Source of the DNA: Alloalcanivorax marinus | Lineage (GTDB): Bacteria > Pseudomonadota > Gammaproteobacteria > Pseudomonadales > Alcanivoracaceae | Reading direction: 5' to 3' | DNA length: 64,000 bases | Assembly (NCBI RefSeq): GCF_016785095.1 | Contig: NZ_JAEKJB010000008.1 | Coordinates: 558,001-622,000, forward strand | Shown: positions 60,049 to 64,000 of the stretch, piece after piece | Numbering within the stretch: the stretch's first letter is position 1 | Layout of the letters: each line of letters opens with the position of its first letter | Translations under genes and position numbers: made by a program | The notes under the pieces: model-generated | Database searches by the model: none | Seen by the model: the letters and a program-made list of their open reading frames with translations, nothing else | Told to the model about the DNA's origin: nothing

Positions 60049-61705
60049 GGGCTGCCTCCTCGTCGGTCAGCGCCACCGGCAGCGGTCGCCGCCGAAGCCC
60101 CAGTCGTCGCGCCGCCAGCAACGCGATCACCGCGCCCGTCAGCATGAACAGATCCACACCCGCCACCGGCCAATAGCCGTCACGCAAGGTACGTAGCAAA
60201 TGGTCGCCGGTGGTGACCCAGTTAAGCAGCACCGCCGTCACCGCCATCACCGCCACGGCCAGGCATTGTTCCCGCCAGGCCGGCGCCAGTCGCGCCCGCG
60301 CCACCGGCGCGGTGCGCAGAAAGGCATGCGCCATGGCCAGCAACCAGGCGCCCCAGAAACTGTATTGTTCCCAATCGCCCCGTCCCGGCAGATGGTCGGG
60401 CAGCAAACGGTTGGCGACCAACATGGCCAGCGTCGCCACCAGCATGCCGGTGACCGTGGTCACCGCCAGGGCATCCACCACACGGGCACCGGATTCACCG
60501 CGTTTGGCGTGTTGACGCTTGCGCTTTTCGACGAAGAACAGAAAACCGGTGGCCAGGCAGACGCACCCCATCAGGCCACCGAACACATACAACCAGCGCA
60601 GCATCCAATGGCGGAAATGCTGCAAATGCAGGCCGGTAAGAAATTCGTCCACCCGCTCCACCACCGAGGGTGGCGGGTCCTCGCGCAGCACCTCGCCGGT
60701 GGATGCCTTGAAGTGAATACCTTCACCGGTCAACGCAATACGGTCGGTGCCGGCGCGGTAGACGCTCACGTACCCATTGGCGTCATCGACGTATTGCACC
60801 GCCAGGAAACCCACCTCGCCGGCCATGTCACGCTCGGCCCAGCGCCGCTGCGCCTCACGCACCATGGCGTCCACGGAGGCCATGGCCGCCGGCTTGCCGG
60901 CGCGTTCGTGGGGCAGACCGGTTTCCTCGGCGTCGAGCACCTCGTGCAATTCGTGGAGCGGTTCCAGTTGGGTGTGCGTCACCGGGAAATAGATGCCGGC
61001 GAAGATCACCAGCCCGGTGAAGGCAAACATGAAATGAAACGGCAGCGCCACCACGCCGGTCAGGTTATGCAGGTCCAGCAGGCTGCGCTGTTTGCTCTTG
61101 CCGGGCCGGAAGGTAAACAGCTCACGAAACAGTTTTCGGTGCATGATCACGCCGGTGACCAGGGCCACCAGCATGACCAGCGCCGCCAGCCCCACGATCC
61201 AGTAGCCCAGGTCCATCCAGTGCAGGTTCAGGCTGTAGTGCAGTGGGTAGAAGAAACGGCTGCCGATTTTCAACCGGTCGTCGGGCAAGGCATCACCGCT
61301 GCGCGGATCGATGGTGCGGTTGCCCCAGACCAATTCGTCCGGGTTTTTGGCGTTGGGCACCTGATAGCCGGCGAACAGTCCCAGCACCGGGTCCCGGTGG
61401 GTGGTGTAGGCGCCCCAGCGAATCGGCGTGTCGAAATGGGCCGGCATCGGGCCGTCGACCCGGCCGCGCATGGCCGCCACGCTCTCCTCGGTGGGCTGCA
61501 TGCTTTCGAACGCCGGCCTCAGGATTTCATCGAAGGACGGCATGGGCTGTGGCTCGAAACGGGTCTCGGGAATCGCCCAGCGATCAATCTCCCGGTCGAA
61601 TACGGACAGCGAGCCAAAGAAGAACACCACGATCAACACGAAGCCCAGCAACAACCCGAACCAGGTGTGCACCCAGGCCATGGCGAGGCGGAAGTTCTGC
61701 ATCAT
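60041..61705 (-). CDS. PepSY-associated membrane protein (iron-uptake type)
   Basis: The 554-residue protein has about five transmembrane helices. It shows LAMAWVHTWFGLLLGFVLIV at the N-terminus, the PepSY block with LHWMDLGYWIVGLA and RSLLDLHNLTGVVALPFHFM near residue 210, and FLTGLHLQHFRHWMLRWLYV near 355. Conserved His in the helices suggest haem or metal binding, as in the PiuB-like reductase family linked to ferric siderophores. It is flanked by DUF3325 and DUF3649 genes, the usual set downstream of a TonB receptor. Confidence 0.9.
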   Translation of the reverse strand: MMQNFRLAMAWVHTWFGLLLGFVLIVVFFFGSLSVFDREIDRWAIPETRFEPQPMPSFDEILRPAFESMQPTEESVAAMRGRVDGPMPAHFDTPIRWGAYTTHRDPVLGLFAGYQVPNAKNPDELVWGNRTIDPRSGDALPDDRLKIGSRFFYPLHYSLNLHWMDLGYWIVGLAALVMLVALVTGVIMHRKLFRELFTFRPGKSKQRSLLDLHNLTGVVALPFHFMFAFTGLVIFAGIYFPVTHTQLEPLHELHEVLDAEETGLPHERAGKPAAMASVDAMVREAQRRWAERDMAGEVGFLAVQYVDDANGYVSVYRAGTDRIALTGEGIHFKASTGEVLREDPPPSVVERVDEFLTGLHLQHFRHWMLRWLYVFGGLMGCVCLATGFLFFVEKRKRQHAKRGESGARVVDALAVTTVTGMLVATLAMLVANRLLPDHLPGRGDWEQYSFWGAWLLAMAHAFLRTAPVARARLAPAWREQCLAVAVMAVTAVLLNWVTTGDHLLRTLRDGYWPVAGVDLFMLTGAVIALLAARRLGLRRRPLPVALTDEEAAHA

Positions 61706-61718
61706 AATCGGACTCCGC

Positions 61719-62021
61719 TCAGATCAAGGCATGCTGGATCAGGGAAGCCAGCACGCTCATCAACGCCCCGCCGCCGGCCAGTATCAGCCACACCCGCCGC
61801 AAATCCGGCGCCGCGAAACTCCACAGAAACACCACCAGATACACCAGAAAAGCCAGCATGGCACACAGGTGCTCGGCATCATGAAACGACATGCCAAGGG
61901 CGAACAGACCGGCCACGCCCAATGCCATGGCGCCCCACACAAACAGGTAACCGCCCAACACGGCGGCGGCCACGCGTGAGACAAGATGAAACCGGGAAAC
62001 GGTGAGACTGGCCATGAGCAT
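61719..62021 (-). CDS. DUF3649 domain small membrane protein
   Basis: The 100-residue protein has three transmembrane helices (VAAAVLGGYLFVWGAMALGV, then LFALGM, LCAMLAFLVYLVVFLWSFAA and a third near the end). It matches the DUF3649 set seen beside PepSY proteins. It lies between the receptor gene and the PepSY gene on the same strand. ATG 62015 is an alternative start. Confidence 0.85.
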   Translation of the reverse strand: MLMASLTVSRFHLVSRVAAAVLGGYLFVWGAMALGVAGLFALGMSFHDAEHLCAMLAFLVYLVVFLWSFAAPDLRRVWLILAGGGALMSVLASLIQHALI

Positions 62022-62097
62022 CGGACTCGGATTGACAAGGATGTAAATAAAAGCGGCTCGCGAATGGTACCCGATCGCAACCGCGATCCAAAACCAA

Positions 62098-64000
62098 TCA
62101 GAAACGCCAGGTAGCGCTCAGATTGACGCTGCGCGGCTCACCCCAGGTATAGGTGCTGTACCAGCTGAAGATGGTGTAGTACTCCTCATCCAGCAGGTTG
62201 TTCACATTCAGGGTGGCGGACAGCCTGTCGTTGAAGCGGTAGCGCGCCATGGCGTCCACCACCCAGTAATCGTCCACGGTGTGGCGGGTGGTGCCGGAGG
62301 GCGGATAGGTGACATCACCCCAGGTCTTGTCCAGCCAGCGCGCGCCGCCGCCCAGGGTGAGGCCAGCCAGCCGGCCGCTCAGATCATAGGTGGTGAACAG
62401 AGTGAACTGATTCTCCGGCGCCAGGGTATCGACTTTCTCGCCGTCGAGCCGCGCCACCTTGTGGGTATAGCCGGCGTGCAGTTCCCAACGATCCGTGAGG
62501 CGCCCGCTCAGCTCCAGCTCATAGCCCTTGGTCTCCACCCCGTCCAGCGCCCGGTAGGCGGTGTCGCCACCGGGTGTCAGGCCACCGGTGGCTTCCGCGT
62601 AATTATCCTGCTCCAGACGGAAATAGGCGGCGCTGGCGTTCAGCCGGTCGTCAAAGAGCCCCACTTTGACGCCGGCTTCGTAATTGATGCCCTCCACCGG
62701 GTCCAGGGTGGTACCACTTTCATCACGCTCGGACTGCGGCTTGAATATACCGGTATAACTGCCGTACACGGCGACCTGGTGGTTAAGGTCGTAGACCAGG
62801 CCCAGATAGGGCACCGGCACATCGGATTCTTCCACGTCCTCGCTTTGGTAATTGGCCAGCCGGCCGCCGGTGATCAACGTCAGGTCGTCACGCAGGCTGA
62901 AACGCGCCGTGGCGTAGACACCGTTTTCTTCGATGACCTCCCGGTCCTTGCCGTTCAGCTCCCAGTCCGGTTCGGGGATATCACCGCGCCACTCGTAGTA
63001 ATCCGGCACGGAGCCGGTGTACCCGGCGGGCGCGCCATAGCCCTTGTTGGTCCAAATGCGTTTGCTGACGCTACCGCCGACCACCAGCTCGTGGCGCCGG
63101 CCGAACAAATCGAACGGGCCGCTGGCGTATAAATCCGCGGCGTTGCTGCGGGTTTTGCCCACGTACTGGCCAAGCCAGAGCCCCACACCGGAGCCATCGG
63201 CCGGGTCCGGGTTTCCGGACGCCGCCGCCCCCAGCGCCGCGTCGTAACCGTTGATCTGATGATTCAACTGCAGCTTGGTCACCCAGTTATTTTCAAAGTA
63301 GTGCTCCAGGGTGGCGAAGACCGTCCGGGTGTACTGGTCCCAGTGACTCCAGTCCGCGCCGTTATTGAACGAGCGCGACCGGTCATTAAAGTGCCCCTGG
63401 GTATCGTAGATGGGGATGCCGCCCCAGGTTGAGCCCTCCGGCTCGTTGTCCTGGTAGTCGGCGCCCAGGGTGAGCAGCGTATCGGGGAACAGGTCGATTT
63501 CCACGACGCCGTAGAACACCGAGGTCTGGCGCTGATAGCGGTCCAAATGGGAGTGACGGTCCTGGTACGCGGCCACGGCTCGGCCGCGCACGCTGCCGCT
63601 GTCATTGAGCGGGCCGGACACATCCAGCTCACCGCGATAATTGTCCCAGGAGCCGGCGCCACCGGTCAGGTGGCCCTGAAAATCATAGGTGGGTTTCTTG
63701 CGGATCAGATTGAGGGTGGCGCCCGGATCGCCGCTGCCGGTGAGCAGGCCGGTGGCCCCTTTGAGGACCTCCACCCGGTCATAGATGGCCATGTCGCTGA
63801 GCGTGTTACCCGCCGAATAGGCGGAATTGCGCGTCATCGGGATACCATCGTATTGGAAATTCTGGATCGCGAAGCCGCGCGCGTAGTACTCGGTCCGTTC
63901 GCTGTCGTAGGTCACGATGTTCACACCGGGCGTGTGCGCCATCACTTCGTCGATATTGGTGAGATTGAAATCGTTCATTTCCTGGCGTGTTACCACGCTG
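62098..64000 (-). CDS. TonB-dependent siderophore receptor, 5' end outside the window
   Basis: About 634 C-terminal residues are visible. They include the plug (VTRQEMNDFNLTNIDEVMAH, VEVLKGATGLLTGSGDPGAT) and most of a 22-strand barrel ending SVNLSATWRF with the terminal Phe needed for outer-membrane insertion. The plug-barrel sequence is FhuE/FpvA-like (ferric hydroxamate or catecholate); the ligand cannot be told. The gene continues beyond base 64000. The following DUF3649, PepSY and DUF3325 genes form its operon. Confidence 0.92.
   Translation of the reverse strand, partial: SVVTRQEMNDFNLTNIDEVMAHTPGVNIVTYDSERTEYYARGFAIQNFQYDGIPMTRNSAYSAGNTLSDMAIYDRVEVLKGATGLLTGSGDPGATLNLIRKKPTYDFQGHLTGGAGSWDNYRGELDVSGPLNDSGSVRGRAVAAYQDRHSHLDRYQRQTSVFYGVVEIDLFPDTLLTLGADYQDNEPEGSTWGGIPIYDTQGHFNDRSRSFNNGADWSHWDQYTRTVFATLEHYFENNWVTKLQLNHQINGYDAALGAAASGNPDPADGSGVGLWLGQYVGKTRSNAADLYASGPFDLFGRRHELVVGGSVSKRIWTNKGYGAPAGYTGSVPDYYEWRGDIPEPDWELNGKDREVIEENGVYATARFSLRDDLTLITGGRLANYQSEDVEESDVPVPYLGLVYDLNHQVAVYGSYTGIFKPQSERDESGTTLDPVEGINYEAGVKVGLFDDRLNASAAYFRLEQDNYAEATGGLTPGGDTAYRALDGVETKGYELELSGRLTDRWELHAGYTHKVARLDGEKVDTLAPENQFTLFTTYDLSGRLAGLTLGGGARWLDKTWGDVTYPPSGTTRHTVDDYWVVDAMARYRFNDRLSATLNVNNLLDEEYYTIFSWYSTYTWGEPRSVNLSATWRF

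Noticed and set aside
1..64000. tRNA, rRNA, CRISPR arrays, insertion sequences or phage genes
   Set aside because: No cloverleaf, rRNA core sequences, regular spaced repeats or transposase motifs were seen by reading; this is not a search result.

Overview
The window is about 64 kb of high-GC chromosome from a gammaproteobacterium. Gene content (rho next to ubiD, glcDEF, creBCD, MacAB and CzcCBA efflux, several siderophore receptors, no photosynthetic or obligate-parasite features) fits an Alcanivorax/Alloalcanivorax-like or pseudomonad-like marine or soil organism. This placement is inferred from gene content alone. No rRNA, tRNA, CRISPR, prophage or insertion sequence was recognised.

Layout. 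1-325: end of rho and its terminator. 391-5700: an AT-rich block of small genes, all on the minus strand, separated by GTTRRRY-like core sites with flanking inverted repeats. I read it as an integron gene-cassette array without an integrase (CALIN), wedged between rho and ubiD. 5960-11236: ubiD, a thioredoxin 2, a Tat-exported flavoprotein paired with an exported PLP enzyme, and a periplasmic BOF-domain protein. 11285-14781: creD-creC-creB. 14928-18728: glcDEF (glycolate oxidase). 18829-26022: a minus-strand set with amidase, TctABC tripartite transporter, a four-module rhodanese protein and a TauD-like dioxygenase. 26103-29569: oxidoreductase, YdjM-like hydrolase, cyclopropane fatty acid synthase. 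29675-33248: a one-protein sigma/anti-sigma (FecI-FecR) hybrid and its TonB-dependent receptor. 33589-40880: LpxR-like outer membrane lipase, then on the minus strand MacA-MacB-OprM-type efflux, a histone-deacetylase-like protein, CbiX/SirB and DUF3820. 40965-43156: a CDF metal exporter and a MerR regulator that share a palindromic operator, with a VapBC pair between them. 43252-49917: NhaD, an extradiol-type dioxygenase, and an envelope-modification operon (InaA-type kinase, methyltransferase, GtrA, GT2, ArnT-like) with a PmrA-like box. 49995-56005: CzcA-CzcB-CzcC heavy-metal efflux and a His/Cys-rich small protein. 56269-59712: response regulator, PAS histidine kinase, Cys-rich protein and an SDR. 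59728-64000: DUF3325, PepSY protein, DUF3649 and a ferric siderophore receptor cut by the window edge.

Themes. The window combines metal and iron homeostasis (two TonB receptors, Czc, CDF/MerR), envelope remodelling (ArnT/GtrA set, LpxR, Cfa), and carbon or sulfur scavenging (glycolate oxidase, TctABC-rhodanese-TauD). A 20-23 bp REP-like palindrome (core GTAGGAGCGACTTCAGTCGC) sits in at least five intergenic positions. The items most worth testing are the integrase-less cassette array, the sigma/anti-sigma fusion, the TctABC-rhodanese-TauD operon, and the PmrA-like box in front of the ArnT operon.
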